Made by a program: the position numbers and the translations under genes | Notes under the pieces: generated by a model | The model's database searches: none | What the model saw: only the letters and a program-made list of their open reading frames with translations | Told to the model about the DNA's origin: nothing | In this document: one piece after another, positions 25,418 through 35,171 of the stretch | How the letters are laid out: each line of letters starts with the position of its first letter | Numbering within the stretch: position 1 is the stretch's first letter | NCBI RefSeq assembly: GCF_004339565.1 | Contig: NZ_SMFZ01000001.1 | Location: 1,116,001-1,180,000, forward strand | Reading direction: 5' to 3' | Length of the DNA: 64,000 bases | Origin: Pseudonocardia endophytica | Lineage (GTDB): Bacteria; Actinomycetota; Actinomycetes; Mycobacteriales; Pseudonocardiaceae

Positions 25418-25510
25418 TTTCCAGATTTCGAAGGATCCTTCCAGTTCTTGACGCCGCCGGTATGGCGACCTAGGTTTCCGGAACACGAAGGCCTCTTCGA
25501 TTTCTGGAGA
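25418..25510. promoter_or_regulatory. Three 17-bp motif copies, likely IclR operators
   Basis: TTTCCAGATTTCGAAGG at 25418-25434, TTTCCGGAACACGAAGG at 25475-25491, and the inverted copy reading TCTCCAGAAATCGAAGA on the minus strand at 25494-25510. A perfect palindrome GAAGGATCCTTC overlaps the first at 25430-25441. The second and third copies face each other close to the operon start. Such spacing fits binding by an IclR tetramer, by inference. Confidence 0.6.
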
Positions 25511-25539
25511 GGTCGCGCCGCACGAGGAGGCCCACCGAG

Positions 25540-27186
25540 GTGCCCGTTCAGGACGGAACCGAACCCCCACCGGAGACCACGGTCCCGCAGCTGGTCGACG
25601 CCGTCGCCGCCCGCACACCGGAGCGCGAGGCGATCGTGGCGGGACCGGGCCGGCTCACCTACTCCGCGCTGGCCGACCGTTCCCAGGCCGTCGCCAGGGG
25701 GCTCGCGTCGCTGGGCACTGGGACCGGGACCGTCGTGGGGCTCCTCGCCCCGAACCTCGCCGACTGGGTCCCGGCCGCCGTCGGCGCGATGCGCACCGGC
25801 GCCCGGGTCGACGCGTTCAACACCTGGGCCAAGGCGTACGACCTGGAGTTCCTGCTGCGGTCCTCGACCGCGTCGGTGCTCGTCGTCGCCACCCGGGTGC
25901 GCGGCACCGACCTGCTCGCGGAACTCCGCACGCTCGTCCCGGAGATCGACCGGTCGGAGCCGGTGCGCAGCAGCCGGTTCCCGCACCTGCGGCACGTCGT
26001 CGTGATCGGCGACGAGGTCCCGGCCGCGGCACTGTCCTGGTCCACGCTCGTCGACGGGCACGCCGAGGGGGCGCCCGTCGGCGAGCCCGCGGAGCGCACC
26101 GGTGACGACCCGGCGTTCGTGCTCTACACGTCCGGGTCCACGACCACCCCGAAGGCGGTGCCGCTCTGCCACCGCGACCTCGTCCTGAACGGGTTCCACA
26201 TCGGCGAGCGGATGGGCCTCGGCGAGACCGACCGGGTGTGGCTCGGCTCGCCACTGTTCTGGAGCTACGGCTGCGCGAACGCGCTGATGGCGACGATGAG
26301 CCACGGCGCGACGCTCGTGCTGGAGGAGCACTTCACCGCCGCCGCGGCCGCCGCGACGTTCGCGCGCGAGCAGGTCACGGCCGCCTACCTGCTGCCGCCG
26401 ATGATCGACGCGCTGGCCACCGACGCCGCCGCCGACGTCCGTGCCGTCGCGTCGCTGCGCACCGGGCTCACGATCGGCCGGCCGGACGTGATCGACCGCG
26501 CCGTCGACGACCTCGGCATCGACGGGATCTGCAACATCTACGGCTCCACCGAGACGTACGGGAACTGCTGCGTCACCGACCACCGTGCACCGCTGGAGCG
26601 CCGCCGTGTCACGCAGGGCAGGCCGTTGCCGGGCGTCGAGGTCCGGATCGTCGACGACGACGGCGCGCTCCTGCCGCCCGGTGAGCCCGGCGAGGCACAG
26701 GTCAGGGGCCGGCTGACGCCCGGCTACCTCGGCGACGGCGCCGCAGCCGATGCCGCGAACGCGGCCGCGTTCACCCCGGACGGCTGGTACCGCACCGGCG
26801 ACCGACTGATGCTCGACGACGACGGCGCCGTCGCGTTCGTCGACCGGACCGGCGACATGATCAAGACCTCCGGGATCAACGTCTCCCCGGCCGAGGTCGA
26901 GGGCTTCCTCGCCGACCACCCCGGCGTGCGGGAGGTGCTCGTCGTCGGTGCGCCGCACCCGTCGCGCGACGAGGTGGTGATCGCGTTCGTGGTTCCGGCC
27001 GACCCGGCCCTGACGCCCGCCGATCTCGTCGCGCACGCGAAGCGCAACATCGCGGGCTTCAAGGTGCCGTGGCTGGTCACGCTCGTGGAGGACCTGCCGC
27101 GCACCGGGACCGGCAAGCTCACCCGGCGCGCCCTGCGGGACCGGGCGGCCGAGCTCGTCGCGGCCGAGCTGGCGGTGTCCCGATGA
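25540..27186 (+). CDS. Acyl-CoA synthetase (AMP-forming)
   Basis: A 548-residue adenylate-forming ligase that would activate the pathway acid to its CoA thioester. The P-loop-like LYTSGSTTTPKAVPL is near residue 192, the A5 core IYGSTETYGN follows, then GWYRTGDRLMLDDDG and the C-terminal Lys region RTGTGKLTRRAL. GTG 25540 has GAGGAGG upstream. It is the first gene of the operon, and its stop overlaps the cyclase-family start (ATGA). Confidence 0.92.
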   Translation: MPVQDGTEPPPETTVPQLVDAVAARTPEREAIVAGPGRLTYSALADRSQAVARGLASLGTGTGTVVGLLAPNLADWVPAAVGAMRTGARVDAFNTWAKAYDLEFLLRSSTASVLVVATRVRGTDLLAELRTLVPEIDRSEPVRSSRFPHLRHVVVIGDEVPAAALSWSTLVDGHAEGAPVGEPAERTGDDPAFVLYTSGSTTTPKAVPLCHRDLVLNGFHIGERMGLGETDRVWLGSPLFWSYGCANALMATMSHGATLVLEEHFTAAAAAATFAREQVTAAYLLPPMIDALATDAAADVRAVASLRTGLTIGRPDVIDRAVDDLGIDGICNIYGSTETYGNCCVTDHRAPLERRRVTQGRPLPGVEVRIVDDDGALLPPGEPGEAQVRGRLTPGYLGDGAAADAANAAAFTPDGWYRTGDRLMLDDDGAVAFVDRTGDMIKTSGINVSPAEVEGFLADHPGVREVLVVGAPHPSRDEVVIAFVVPADPALTPADLVAHAKRNIAGFKVPWLVTLVEDLPRTGTGKLTRRALRDRAAELVAAELAVSR

Positions 27187-28070
27187 CCGGCAGTGCGACC
27201 GGCAACTGGGGGCGCTGGGGCGACGACGACCAGGCCGGCGCGCTCAACCTCGTCACCCCCGAGGTCACGCTCCGCGCAGCAGGCCTGGTCCGGGAGGGCC
27301 GCACGCTCTCGCTGGCCCAGCCGCTCGGACCGTCCAGCCCGACGCCGGGGCACCGGCCCCGCCCGGCGCGGTTCATGAACCGCGACGCCGGCGACTACGC
27401 GCTCGGCGCCCGCACGCCGGGCGGGTTCAAGTTCGCCGAGGACACGGTGCAGTTCCCGTCGCACAGCGGCACCCACGTGGACGCGCTGTCCCACGCCTGG
27501 GCCGGCGAGCACCTCTACAACGGGCACCCCGAGTCTGGCACCCGCAGCACCCGCGGCGCGCGGCGCTGCGGCGCGGAGAGCCTGGTCCCGGTCGTCACCC
27601 GCGGGATCCTCGTCGACCTGGTCACCGCCGCCGGTGGCCCGCTGCCGCGGCAGACGCCGGTGGGGACGGCCGGCCTGGAGCGCGGCATCGCCGAGGCGGG
27701 CGTGACCCCGGAGCCCGGGGACGCCGTGCTGATCCGGACCGGGTGGTGGGAGGCGCACGCGAGCGACGGGAACTACTTCGACGGCGAGCCCGGCATCACG
27801 GGGGAGGCGGCCGAGTGGCTGGCCGCCCGTGACGTCGCACTCGTCGGGGCGGACAACTACGCCGTCGAGCAGCAGACCGACGAGCCCGGCTTCCCGGCGC
27901 ACCTCGTGCTGCTCCACCGGCACGGTGTCCCGCTGATCGAGAACCTCGACCTGTCCACACTGGCTGCCGCACTCATCGACAGTGGACGGTCGACGTTCAT
28001 GCTGTCGTTCGCACCGCTGCCGCTCGTCGGCTCGACCGGGAGCCCGGTGACGCCGGTGGCCGTCCTGTGA
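27183..28070 (+). CDS. Cyclase-family (kynurenine formamidase-like) hydrolase
   Basis: A 295-residue protein of the metal-dependent cyclase family (Pfam Cyclase). The metal motif HSGTHVDALSHAW is near residue 98, and a later His-rich segment HLVLLHRHGVPLIENL matches the family C-terminus. Members hydrolyse amides or isatin-like ring bonds. In this operon it could open a ring or cleave a lactam or lactone. It overlaps both neighbours by 4 bp. Confidence 0.88.
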   Translation: MTGSATGNWGRWGDDDQAGALNLVTPEVTLRAAGLVREGRTLSLAQPLGPSSPTPGHRPRPARFMNRDAGDYALGARTPGGFKFAEDTVQFPSHSGTHVDALSHAWAGEHLYNGHPESGTRSTRGARRCGAESLVPVVTRGILVDLVTAAGGPLPRQTPVGTAGLERGIAEAGVTPEPGDAVLIRTGWWEAHASDGNYFDGEPGITGEAAEWLAARDVALVGADNYAVEQQTDEPGFPAHLVLLHRHGVPLIENLDLSTLAAALIDSGRSTFMLSFAPLPLVGSTGSPVTPVAVL

Positions 28071-29236
28071 CGGGCTGGCTGTCGCTGGTCCGGCCGGGCG
28101 ACCTCGTCGTCGTCGCGCAGGGCGTCGGCGAGCCGACCCCGCTGCTGACCGACCTGCTGGACGCGGCACCCGCGGACGTCGAGGTGTTCGTCGGCCTGTC
28201 GCACAGCGACGCGCTGACCGGTCCGACGTCGATGCCGCTCGTGTCGTTCGGGGCGCTCGGCCCGCTGGGCAGGCCGCCGCACCGCGGCACGGTCGAGATC
28301 GTCCCGGCGCACTTCGACGACCTGGCGCGTGTGCTGCCGCACCGTGGGCGGGACCTCGTGCTCCTGATGCAGGTCGCCGAGGCGGACGCGAGCGGACGGC
28401 ACAGTCTCGGCGTGGCCGTCGACCACACCTACGAGCTGGTCGGGCGGGCGCGCACGGTCGTCGCCGAGGTCAACGCGCAGCTGCCCGTGACGTCGGCCCC
28501 TCGGCTGCCCGCCTCCACGTTCGACGCGTGCGTCCCGACGTCGCGGCCGCTCCCGGTCGTCGCGGTGCCGGAGGTCGGGGAGCCGCAGCGCCGGATCGCC
28601 GAGCACGTCGCCGGGCTCGTCCCGGACGGTGCGACCGTCCAACTCGGACTCGGAGCACTGTCCACGGCGATCGGTTGCGCGCTGTCCGGGCACCGGGACC
28701 TCGCCGTCCGGTCCACGCTGGCCGCCGACTGGCTGCTGGATCTCGTGTCGTCCGGTGCGGTGCGCCCGGAGCGCGCGACGATCTGCGAGGCCGCCGGGTC
28801 GCCGGAGCTGTACAAGCTCGTCGGCGCGTCCGACGTCGCGATCCGCCCCGTCCGCGAGGTCGCGGCCGTCGACTCCGAGCGGTTCGTGGCCGTCAACTCC
28901 GCGCTGCAGGTCGACCTGTCCGGGCAGGTCAACGCGGAGGAGCTCCCGGCAGGGTACGTCGGTGCGATCGGCGGGCAGGCCGAGTACCTGCGCGCGGCGC
29001 AGCGCTCACCCGGCGGGTGCGCCGTCGTCGCGCTCCCGGCGACGGCGGGACGGCACTCGCGGATCGTGCCCCACCTGACGACCGTGACGACGCCGCGGTC
29101 CGGAGTGGACGTCGTCGTCACCGAGCACGGGGTCGCCGACCTGCGTGGCCGCGGCCTGCGCGAGCGGGCCGACGCACTGATCGCCGTCGCGGCGCCGGAG
29201 CACCGCGACGCGCTCCGGGAAGGGACCGACCGATGA
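28067..29236 (+). CDS. Acetyl-CoA hydrolase/transferase-family CoA-transferase
   Basis: A 389-residue CoA-transferase of the 4-hydroxybutyrate CoA-transferase/acetyl-CoA hydrolase type. Segments VQLGLGALSTAIG, RFVAVNSALQVDLSGQVNAE and VVVTEHGVADLRGRGL are family signatures. It is somewhat shorter than the 430-500 residues usual in the family; the N-terminal part is compact. It begins with GTG overlapping the cyclase stop. It probably moves CoA between pathway acids. Confidence 0.85.
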   Translation: MTGWLSLVRPGDLVVVAQGVGEPTPLLTDLLDAAPADVEVFVGLSHSDALTGPTSMPLVSFGALGPLGRPPHRGTVEIVPAHFDDLARVLPHRGRDLVLLMQVAEADASGRHSLGVAVDHTYELVGRARTVVAEVNAQLPVTSAPRLPASTFDACVPTSRPLPVVAVPEVGEPQRRIAEHVAGLVPDGATVQLGLGALSTAIGCALSGHRDLAVRSTLAADWLLDLVSSGAVRPERATICEAAGSPELYKLVGASDVAIRPVREVAAVDSERFVAVNSALQVDLSGQVNAEELPAGYVGAIGGQAEYLRAAQRSPGGCAVVALPATAGRHSRIVPHLTTVTTPRSGVDVVVTEHGVADLRGRGLRERADALIAVAAPEHRDALREGTDR

Positions 29237-30234
29237 CGACGACCGCGCCGGACACCGAGGCGGGCCGCGTCGCCGCGCTGCTGCGGGCGTTCCTCGCCGG
29301 CCAGGACGCCACCGGCACCGTCGACGCCGTGCGCCGCGCCGGGAGCGGACGCTCGCGGGACAACTGGCTGTTCGACCTCGTCGACGACGGCGCGCGTGAG
29401 CCGTTGATCCTGCGCACCGACCCCGATGGCGGGCTGATCGACACCGACCGTTCCGTCGAGTTCGCCGTCCTCAAGGGACTCGAGGGCAGCGGCCTGCCGA
29501 CCCCGGTGGCGCGCTGGCTGGACGCCGACGGGAGTGAGCTCGGCCGCCCGTCGCTGATCATGCGGCGCCTCGGCGGCGTCTGCGACTACCGGGTGCTGCG
29601 CGACGACAACCGGCCGCTCGGCGAGCGCATCGGGCTGGCCAGGACGTTCTGCGAGCTGCTGGCCGGCGTGCACGCCGTCGACCGGCGCGCGGGCGCTCTG
29701 GACGCGACGCTGACCGATCCCGGACCGGAGGCCGCCCGCGCCGAGCTGGACCGGTGGGCAGGGATCCTGCGCGCCGACCAGCTGGAGCCGTGGCCGGAGC
29801 TGGAGTACGCGGCCGTCGTGCTCGGTGAACGGGCCCCGCGCAGCACCGGCACCGTGCTCGTCCACGCGGACTTCAAGCCGGGCAACATCCTGCTCGACGG
29901 CGACCGGGTGACCGCGCTGCTGGACTGGGAGCTCGCGCACCTCGGCGACCCACTGGAGGACCTCGGCTGGGTCACCCAGCCGCTGCGCGCGGGCGAGCAC
30001 ACGATCCCCGGGGCGTGGGAGGCGGCCGACCTCGTCGCGCACTACGAGCACACCACCGGGTCCACGGTGGACCGCGCGGCGCTCGCGTGGTGGGTCGCGT
30101 TCTCCTCGTTCAAGACGGCCGTCATGCAGGTCAGCGGCCTGCGCGCGTTCCTGGAGGGCCGCGCCGACGAGCCGTACCGGCCGACCCGCCGCGTGCTGGC
30201 CGAAGTGCTCGACGCCGTGCTGGAGGACTCGTGA
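29233..30234 (+). CDS. Phosphotransferase-family protein (ACAD10/APH-like kinase)
   Basis: A 333-residue kinase-fold protein. The catalytic loop VHADFKPGNILLDG and the metal-binding DWELAHLGDPLEDLGW are intact, as in the aminoglycoside phosphotransferase-like proteins found with acyl-CoA dehydrogenases (ACAD10/11 N-terminal domain). Those phosphorylate hydroxyacyl-CoAs before elimination. A similar role on a hydroxylated intermediate is inferred. It overlaps both adjacent genes by 4 bp. Confidence 0.88.
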   Translation: MTTTAPDTEAGRVAALLRAFLAGQDATGTVDAVRRAGSGRSRDNWLFDLVDDGAREPLILRTDPDGGLIDTDRSVEFAVLKGLEGSGLPTPVARWLDADGSELGRPSLIMRRLGGVCDYRVLRDDNRPLGERIGLARTFCELLAGVHAVDRRAGALDATLTDPGPEAARAELDRWAGILRADQLEPWPELEYAAVVLGERAPRSTGTVLVHADFKPGNILLDGDRVTALLDWELAHLGDPLEDLGWVTQPLRAGEHTIPGAWEAADLVAHYEHTTGSTVDRAALAWWVAFSSFKTAVMQVSGLRAFLEGRADEPYRPTRRVLAEVLDAVLEDS

Positions 30235-30590
30235 GACCGACGATCGACGAGCAGCTCGGCGGCGCCGCCCGCCTGCTCCGGCTGGCCGAGGACGACCCGG
30301 AGATCACCCCGGAGATCGCAGAGCTGGTCCGCAACGCGCGACGGCTCGTGCAGCGCGTCGAGGGCTCGTGGTCGCAGGCGCTGCCGTTCCTGGTGCAGGA
30401 CAACGCGAGCACCGCAGCGCTCCTCGGCGAGGACGAGCCAGGTGAGGAGACCGGCCTCGCCGGCGCCGCGGCGCGCAACGAGGACCTCCGCGCGTCGCTG
30501 ACCTCCCGGATCCACGAGCTCCCCGACGGACCCGACCGGGCCGCGATCGGCGCGCACCTGCGCGCCCGCGTCGCGGCCGACCCGACGTAA
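30231..30590 (+). CDS. Small helical protein after the phosphotransferase
   Basis: A 119-residue, mostly helical acidic protein without Cys or membrane segments, starting at GTG overlapping the previous stop. It resembles small proteins (possibly DUF6285-type) that often follow phosphotransferase-family genes in acyl-CoA operons; this is my recollection, not a verified match. It may be a partner subunit of that kinase. Confidence 0.65.
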   Translation: MRPTIDEQLGGAARLLRLAEDDPEITPEIAELVRNARRLVQRVEGSWSQALPFLVQDNASTAALLGEDEPGEETGLAGAAARNEDLRASLTSRIHELPDGPDRAAIGAHLRARVAADPT

Positions 30591-30600
30591 GGACGGCGCC

Positions 30601-31740
30601 ATGAGCGACCACCCCGGCCTCACCGCCGACGACGAGCACGTCGCCGAGCAGTTCCCGCTCTCCCCGCTCGACGACTACATGGTCCACCAGACGCCGGACC
30701 CCGTCCGTGTCATGTGGACCGGTGACCCGCGCGCCTACGAGCGCTACTGGATGGTCTCGCACGACGCGTCCGGTGACGTCGTGATCGCCACCGGCGGCAG
30801 CCTGTACCCGAACCTGGACCGGGCAGAGGCCTACGCGATCGTGACGGTTCGCGGGCGGCAGACGGCCGTCCGCAGCTTCCGGTCCATCGGCGCCGACCGC
30901 GCCGACCTGCGGATCGGCCCGATCGCCCCGCGGATCGTGCGCGGGCTGCGCGAGTGGCGCTACGTGTTGGAGCCCAACGAGTGGGGCGTCGCCTACGACC
31001 TGACGTTCACCGACACCACCCGCCAGGTGTTCCGGGAGCCGCTGTCGAACTCCGCCACCGGGACACCCCCGGGCCGCAGGGGCGACGTGACCAGCGGTTT
31101 CGAGTGCTTCGGCACGGTATCCGGGTGGGTCGAGGTGGACGGCGAGCGGATCACGCTCTCCCCCGGCTCGGCCGGCACGCGCGACCGGCACTGGGGCACC
31201 GGACGTGGCGTCGGCGGGCCCACGATGTCGCTCGGCGGGCGCCTGCACGTCGGCACGAACGGCAACGCCTTCGTCGACTTCGGTGACTGGACGATCTGGG
31301 GCGACCGCGTGTTCTACCCGTTCGGCGACGACCGTCCCGGCCACGGGACGGTCGGCAAGCCGACGCGGCGGCTGCGCTTCGAGCCGGACACCCAGGTGTT
31401 CGCCGAGGGGATCGTCGACTACACGTTTGGTGACGGCACGACGGCGCAGCTGCACTACGAGAAGATCGGCCAGCAGACCGCGTTCCTGCGCTGCGGCATG
31501 TACGGCGGGACGCCCGGGGGCGACATCCACCAGGGCGGCTACGACGGCCCCGACATGACCGAGGGCGAGACGTTCGACCTCACGCGCCCGGAGACCCGGA
31601 TCGGGATCCGCGGGCTCGACGAGCACCTCTGCCGGGTCACCCGCGACGACGGGCGTTCCGTACTCGGCATCTACCAGGCGATCGACCCGGTGGCCTACGA
31701 GGCCTGCACGTCCGGTCGGCGTGGCTGGGACTTCCTCTGA
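30601..31740 (+). CDS. Lipocalin-like/hydroxyneurosporene-synthase-fold protein
   Basis: A 379-residue beta-rich protein with many Trp, Gly and Asp (GTRDRHWGTGRGVGGP, FVDFGDWTIWGDRVFYPFGD). The pattern resembles the AttH/CrtC lipocalin-like proteins that accompany steroid or terpenoid degradation genes. Without catalytic motifs I cannot name an activity; hydratase or substrate-binding roles are possible. It has no signal peptide, so it acts in the cytosol. It sits 10 bp after the small helical gene. Confidence 0.6.
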   Translation: MSDHPGLTADDEHVAEQFPLSPLDDYMVHQTPDPVRVMWTGDPRAYERYWMVSHDASGDVVIATGGSLYPNLDRAEAYAIVTVRGRQTAVRSFRSIGADRADLRIGPIAPRIVRGLREWRYVLEPNEWGVAYDLTFTDTTRQVFREPLSNSATGTPPGRRGDVTSGFECFGTVSGWVEVDGERITLSPGSAGTRDRHWGTGRGVGGPTMSLGGRLHVGTNGNAFVDFGDWTIWGDRVFYPFGDDRPGHGTVGKPTRRLRFEPDTQVFAEGIVDYTFGDGTTAQLHYEKIGQQTAFLRCGMYGGTPGGDIHQGGYDGPDMTEGETFDLTRPETRIGIRGLDEHLCRVTRDDGRSVLGIYQAIDPVAYEACTSGRRGWDFL

Positions 31741-31758
31741 CAGGGTCAGGAGACTCCG

Positions 31759-33141
31759 TTGTCCACTGCAGATTCCACCGCACTCCCCCCAGCTCTCCCC
31801 TCCCGCGCCGAGCAACGACGCATCGCGTTCGCCTGCATCATCGGCAACTTCCTCGAGTACTTCGAGTTCGCGCTCTACGGCTTCTTCGCCGTCGCGATCG
31901 GGGCGACGTTCTTCCCGTCCGACGACCCGACGACCGAGCTGCTCCAGTCGCTGGCCGTGTTCGGCGTGGCGTTCCTGCTGCGCCCGGTCGGCGGTGTCGT
32001 GTTCGGACTGATCGGCGACCGGATCGGGCGGCGGGCGTCGTTGTCGTTGTCCATCACCATGATGGGCGCCGCCACGACCGTGATCGGCCTGCTCCCCGGC
32101 TACGACACGATCGGGATCGCCGCGCCGATCCTGCTGGTGCTCGTACGCTGCGTGCAGGGCCTCTCGGTCGGCGGTGAGTGGGGCGCCAGCTCCGCGTTCC
32201 TGATCGAGACCGCCGGACCGGGGCTGCGCGGCCAGCGCGGCAGCTACCCGTCGATGGCGGCGGCGTTCGGCTTCATCGGCGGCTCCGCGCTCGCCCTCGG
32301 GTTCGGGCTCGCGTTCACCGCGGACCAGATGGCCGACTGGGCATGGCGGATCCCGTTCCTGATCGCCGCGCCGCTGTCCCTGCTCGGGCTCTACATCCGG
32401 CGCAGGCTCGAGGACACGCCCGTGTTCAAGGAGATCGAGCAGGCCTCCGACCGGCCGCGGGCGAAGCTGCGCGACGCGGTGAACCCGAAGCTCTGGCGCC
32501 CGCTGCTGATCACGTTCGCGTTCTCCTGGATCTGCGGCGTCGGCCTGTTCTACCTGACGTCCTATGTGGTCAACTTCCTGTCCGCGACGGTGAAGATGGA
32601 ACGCACCCAGTCCGCGCTGCTGGTCGCGATCGGTCTGGCCGTCTACGCGGCGCTCTGCCCGATCGCCGGACGCCTGTCCGACCGGTTCGGACGACGCCGG
32701 ACGATCCTGTTCGGCTGCATCGGTCACGTCGTGCTCGCCGTGCCGGTGTTCATGCTGCTGTCCACCGGGAACGCCGCGCTGGTGCTGCTGGCGCTCGTGA
32801 TCTACGGCGTCGTGCAGGCGCCGATCAACGCGAACACGTCCCTGGTCATGATCGAGCTGTTCCCGGCGTCGACGCGCCTGACCAGCGGTTCGCTCGGGTT
32901 CAACCTGGGCGTCGGCCCGCCGTCGGGGTTCGGCCCGTTCCTGGCCGCCGCGCTCGTCGCGGGTACCGGGCTGTCCTACTCGCCCGGGTTCTTCCTGGCC
33001 GGGGTCGCGCTGTTCAGCCTCGTGGTCCTGTTCCTGATGATGCCGGAGACGGCCGGGCGCGACCTGCTGCTCGAGCACGACGCCGTCCAGGACACGGCCG
33101 CGGCCACGGACGACGCACCGCCCGCCCGGACGGCACCGTGA
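31759..33141 (+). CDS. MHS-family MFS transporter
   Basis: A 460-residue proton symporter of the metabolite:H+ symport family (shikimate, 4-methylmuconolactone, proline/betaine type). NFLEYFEFALYGFFAVAIG in helix 1, LRPVGGVVFGLIGDRIGRR, and GGEWGASSAFLIE are characteristic, with 12 hydrophobic helices. The start codon is TTG, with CAGGAG upstream. It is the probable uptake system for the operon's substrate. Confidence 0.92.
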   Translation: MSTADSTALPPALPSRAEQRRIAFACIIGNFLEYFEFALYGFFAVAIGATFFPSDDPTTELLQSLAVFGVAFLLRPVGGVVFGLIGDRIGRRASLSLSITMMGAATTVIGLLPGYDTIGIAAPILLVLVRCVQGLSVGGEWGASSAFLIETAGPGLRGQRGSYPSMAAAFGFIGGSALALGFGLAFTADQMADWAWRIPFLIAAPLSLLGLYIRRRLEDTPVFKEIEQASDRPRAKLRDAVNPKLWRPLLITFAFSWICGVGLFYLTSYVVNFLSATVKMERTQSALLVAIGLAVYAALCPIAGRLSDRFGRRRTILFGCIGHVVLAVPVFMLLSTGNAALVLLALVIYGVVQAPINANTSLVMIELFPASTRLTSGSLGFNLGVGPPSGFGPFLAAALVAGTGLSYSPGFFLAGVALFSLVVLFLMMPETAGRDLLLEHDAVQDTAAATDDAPPARTAP

Positions 33142-34175
33142 CCGGCGACATGCGCTGCGTCGCGCTCGACGGCACGGGCGGGCCCGACGTGCTCGTCCCC
33201 GGCACCTGCTCGATGCCAGAGCCTGGCCACGGCGACCTGCTGGTCCGTGTCCGCGCCTGCGGGGTGTGCGGACACGACCTGCTGGCCCGCAGCGGGGCGC
33301 TCGCCGCGGGGCACGGTGCCGTGCTCGGGCACGAGATCGCCGGCGAGGTTGTCGCGGCCGGGTCCGATGTGGAGGTGGACCTGGTCGGCCGCCGGGTGGC
33401 GCTCGTGCAGCGGATCCCCTGTGGACGGTGCGACGAGTGCGCGGCCGGCCTCACGACGCTGTGCCGGCAGGGACCCGGGTTCTACGGCGAGGACGTGCCC
33501 GGCGGGTACGCCGAGTACGTGCTGGCCTCGCCGCGCAACGTCGTGCCGGTGCCGGACACCATCCCGGACGCGGCCGCGGCGATCCTGTCCTGCGCCGTCG
33601 GGACCGGGTGGCGGGCACTGCGCCGCGCGGGCACCGCGCCGGGTGACGTCGTGCTCGTCACCGGCGCGGGCGGCGGGGTCGGCGTGCACGCCGTCGAGCT
33701 GGCCAAGCACCTCGGCGCGACGGTCGTCGCGCTCACCGGGACGGCGGCGAAGGAGAAGCGGCTGCTGGAGCTCGGCGCGGACGCCGTGCTCGTCTCGCCG
33801 GACACGCGAGCGGTGCGCGACTGCGTCCGCGACCTCGGCGGGCGACGCGGCGCGGACGTCGCGCTGGAGCTGACCGGCGGTCCGACGTTCCGGACGGCAC
33901 TGCGCGCGCTCGGACCGCGCGGGCGGCTGGTGCTGATCGGCAACACCGAACCGGGCACGCTGCCGTTGGAGCCGGGGCTGGCGATACTCAAGGAGCTCAC
34001 CGTGTACGGCTCCGCGCACGCGGACGCGACGGACCTCGCCGACGTCGTCGGGCTCGTCGCGTCCGGTGCGGTGATGCCGGTGCCTGCGCGGACGTGGGCG
34101 CTGGAGGACGCGTCGGCGGCCCATGCGGCCGTCGAGCGGCGCGAGGTCACCGGGCGGGCGGTGCTGGTGCCGTGA
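33138..34175 (+). CDS. Zinc-dependent medium-chain alcohol dehydrogenase
   Basis: A 345-residue MDR-family oxidoreductase. CGVCGHD (Cys, His) and GHE give the catalytic zinc site, and the Cys cluster CGRCDECAAGLTTLC is the structural zinc lobe. VTGAGGGVGVHAVELAKHLG is the NAD(P)-binding fold. GTG 33138 overlaps the transporter stop; ATG 33150 is an alternative. It would oxidise a hydroxy intermediate of the pathway. Confidence 0.92.
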   Translation: MTGDMRCVALDGTGGPDVLVPGTCSMPEPGHGDLLVRVRACGVCGHDLLARSGALAAGHGAVLGHEIAGEVVAAGSDVEVDLVGRRVALVQRIPCGRCDECAAGLTTLCRQGPGFYGEDVPGGYAEYVLASPRNVVPVPDTIPDAAAAILSCAVGTGWRALRRAGTAPGDVVLVTGAGGGVGVHAVELAKHLGATVVALTGTAAKEKRLLELGADAVLVSPDTRAVRDCVRDLGGRRGADVALELTGGPTFRTALRALGPRGRLVLIGNTEPGTLPLEPGLAILKELTVYGSAHADATDLADVVGLVASGAVMPVPARTWALEDASAAHAAVERREVTGRAVLVP

Positions 34176-35158
34176 CCGGCCCGCTGCGCGGCATGCGCGT
34201 GCTGGATCTCTCCCAGCAGCTCCCCGGCCCGTACGCGACGTTCCTGCTCGCCGGGCTCGGCGCGACCGTCACGAAGGTCGAGCCGCCGTCCGGCGATGCC
34301 GCCCGCCATCTCGACCCGGAGCTGTTTGCGAACGTCAACGCGGGCAAGGCGAGCGTCGTGCTGGACCTCAAGTCCGACGACGGCCGCGCGCGGCTGCTCG
34401 AGCTCGCCCGCGAGTCCGATGTGGTCGTCGAGGGCTTCCGGCCCGGCGTGACGGCCCGGCTCGGGTGCGACGCCGCGACGCTGCACGCGATCCGGCCGGA
34501 GCTCGTGTACTGCTCGGTCAGCGGGGCCGGGCAGACCGGTCCGCTGGCCGGGCACCCGACGCACGACCTGTCGTTGCAGGCGATGGCCGGCGCGATCTCC
34601 GGGGACGTCACCCGCATCGGCGTGCCGTGGGTGGACCTGGCGACCGGCACGTCCGCGGCGCTCGCCATCACGGCGGCCTGGCACGCCGGCGGGGGCGCGT
34701 ACCTGGACATGAGCATGCTCGACGCCGCCGTGGCCTGGACGCGGATCAAGCCGGCCGGTCTGGAACCGGGCCCGGAACCCACCTACGGGACGCTGGTGAC
34801 CTCCGACGGCGAGCGCGTCGTCGTCGCGCTGCTGGAGGATGCGATGTGGCGGCGCCTGTGCGCGGCGCTCGGCTGGACGGACTGGGTCGACGACGAACGG
34901 CTGGCCCGCTACGTCGACCGCCGGACCCACGGCGCCGAGATCCGGCAACGGCTGGAACGCGACGTCGCGACGATGACGCTCGACGAGGTCGTCGCGCTCG
35001 CCGAACAGCGCGACCTCCCGCTCGGACCGGCCGACGCGACGGCGGATCCCGTTGCCCGCGAGCAGATCGCGACCCGCTTCCCGTCCGACGGCGACCTGTC
35101 CCCGCTGCCCGCCGTCCTGCTGGACCGGCTCGGTCCCGCGCCGCGACTCGACTCCTGA
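34172..35158 (+). CDS. Family III CoA-transferase (CaiB/Frc-like)
   Basis: A 328-residue CoA-transferase. RVLDLSQQLPGPYATFLLAG and TKVEPPSGDAAR form the N-terminal motif, NVNAGKASVVLDLKSDDGR follows, and the catalytic Asp is in THDLSLQAMAG near residue 132. It is shorter than the usual 380-420 residues, mainly in the middle, as in alpha-methylacyl-CoA racemase-like members. GTG start overlaps the dehydrogenase stop. Confidence 0.88.
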   Translation: MTGPLRGMRVLDLSQQLPGPYATFLLAGLGATVTKVEPPSGDAARHLDPELFANVNAGKASVVLDLKSDDGRARLLELARESDVVVEGFRPGVTARLGCDAATLHAIRPELVYCSVSGAGQTGPLAGHPTHDLSLQAMAGAISGDVTRIGVPWVDLATGTSAALAITAAWHAGGGAYLDMSMLDAAVAWTRIKPAGLEPGPEPTYGTLVTSDGERVVVALLEDAMWRRLCAALGWTDWVDDERLARYVDRRTHGAEIRQRLERDVATMTLDEVVALAEQRDLPLGPADATADPVAREQIATRFPSDGDLSPLPAVLLDRLGPAPRLDS

Positions 35159-35171
35159 GAGGACTCCCCCG

